Shown here one piece after another: positions 4,965-5,687 of a stretch of 5,687 nt of DNA; the first letter of the stretch is position 1, and every line of letters begins with the position of its first letter. The DNA comes from Ruminococcaceae bacterium UBA3329 (lineage in GTDB: Bacteria > Bacillota > Clostridia > Oscillospirales > Acutalibacteraceae), in assembly GCA_002361875.1 (NCBI GenBank), contig DERX01000077.1:1-5687 (forward strand). Reading direction: 5' to 3'. The notes under the pieces were generated by a model that was given only the letters and a program-made list of their open reading frames with translations, did not search any database and was not told the origin of the DNA. A program made the position numbers and the translations under genes.

Positions 4965-5687
4965 TTATTCATCAAGCATAAGCTGCCCGTTTTTTGCTTT
5001 TTGTTTTAAGAGTTCCATTTGCTCTTTCTCAAGCTGTGCAATACTTTTTTCGGGAGTCGGCAAATCTTCGGGCATTGTGCCGCCGATTTCTTCTATGGCT
5101 TTGCGTACTTCTTTGCCGACCGAATGATGAACAGCGGTAGCAGTTGATGCATCATTTACATTGTCTTTTCTCAATTTTTCTTCTGTCTGCGAAATGCGGA
5201 AAAGATTTGCAACAAGTTCCGTACTTCCCATATAGTCAAGGATTTTCTGACCGACCGCAAGTCCTTTCTTTTTATGAATATCATCAACAGTCATACCGCC
5301 GTACAGTCCCATATATCCTGCATTTTGAAAAATGGCAAATTCTTCATTTGTAATTACACCGCTGTTTCTTGCAGTTTCGGCAAGAAGCTGATTCCACTGT
5401 TTAATATCCCCGCGGACAACTAATCTTCTGCTGTCCTCGTCAAGCTCATTAAAATGGTCAGCTACTTCCTGTCTGTATGTCTGAATTGCAAAATATGTCT
5501 GACCGAGTGCAATAACTTCTTTTCTGGGATCACCGTTCTGAACAATCAGATAGCAAGCGTATCTTGTAAGTTCGTAATCAAGTTTTGGTTTTGTAGTTGC
5601 GCCGGCTGCAACGATTTTCCTGACCTCGGGAAAATCGTATTCAACAATTCTGCCGCTGTTCTTGCAGGCAATCATTGCACGCTTGAT
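4965..5687 (-). CDS. dinD: DinD-like DNA-damage-inducible protein (N-terminus outside window)
   Basis: The visible 240 codons closely match what I know of E. coli DinD (about 274 residues): TRYACYLIVQNGDP (41-54 of the visible part), GQTYFAIQTYRQE (62-74), FAIFQNAGYMGLYGG (117-131), DYMGSTELVANLFR (151-164), QTEEKL (167-172) and GGTMPEDLPTP (202-212). The frame stays open to the window edge (IKRAMIACKNSG), so the ATG at 5675 is internal and about 35-45 N-terminal residues are missing. E. coli DinD is controlled by LexA as part of the SOS response and is reported to dismantle RecA filaments on single-stranded DNA. The gene converges on the relaxase with 41 bases between the stops and no clear terminator there. 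The promoter, and any LexA box, lie outside the window. It may modulate the SOS response triggered by entering single-stranded DNA (inference). Confidence 0.88.
   Translation of the reverse strand: MKRAMIACKNSGRIVEYDFPEVRKIVAAGATTKPKLDYELTRYACYLIVQNGDPRKEVIALGQTYFAIQTYRQEVADHFNELDEDSRRLVVRGDIKQWNQLLAETARNSGVITNEEFAIFQNAGYMGLYGGMTVDDIHKKKGLAVGQKILDYMGSTELVANLFRISQTEEKLRKDNVNDASTATAVHHSVGKEVRKAIEEIGGTMPEDLPTPEKSIAQLEKEQMELLKQKAKNGQLMLDE

Overview
The window looks like part of an integrative and conjugative element (ICE) of a Gram-positive Bacillota host, most likely a gut-type clostridium (Lachnospiraceae/Oscillospiraceae-like). The reasons are the purine-rich Shine-Dalgarno sequences, tightly packed genes with overlapping starts, and the gene set itself: a membrane-anchored NlpC/P60 hydrolase, a DUF6103-type small protein, an amidoligase and a MobP3-type relaxase. 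No ribosomal, tRNA, CRISPR or IS sequence was seen, and neither end of the element is visible. The host assignment is an inference.

Layout. Positions 1-97 hold the last 31 codons of an unidentified plus-strand gene. Positions 104-646 hold a much more AT-rich gene on the opposite strand, for a small two-helix membrane protein with an Asn-rich N-terminus and a C-terminal zinc ribbon; it has its own extended -10 promoter and looks like cargo dropped into the transfer operon. The plus-strand operon resumes at 732 with the NlpC/P60 protein (732-1757), the DUF6103-like protein (1768-2037) and an amidoligase (TTG start at 2034, overlapping the previous stop by 3 bases). The amidoligase loses its C-terminal part: near 2550-2570 its sequence joins, out of frame, the tail of another gene that ends at 2733. 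The relaxase follows 3 bases later (2737-4923). It has a MobP3-like DNA-nicking domain fused to six and a half Sel1-like repeats. On the minus strand, converging on the relaxase, is a DinD-like gene (4965 to the window end, N-terminus outside).

How the genes fit together. In the usual model for such elements, the relaxase nicks the origin of transfer and leads the strand into the recipient, while the NlpC/P60 protein locally opens the peptidoglycan for the secretion channel. Amidoligase and DUF6103 genes are common but poorly understood passengers; here the amidoligase is probably inactive. In E. coli, DinD is an SOS-induced protein that acts against RecA filaments, so its presence links the element to the response to single-stranded DNA.

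Most noteworthy are the antisense zinc-ribbon membrane gene interrupting the operon, the deletion fusion that truncates the amidoligase but keeps the relaxase ribosome binding site, the Sel1-repeat tail of the relaxase, and the DinD gene. I found no clear-cut new multi-gene system.
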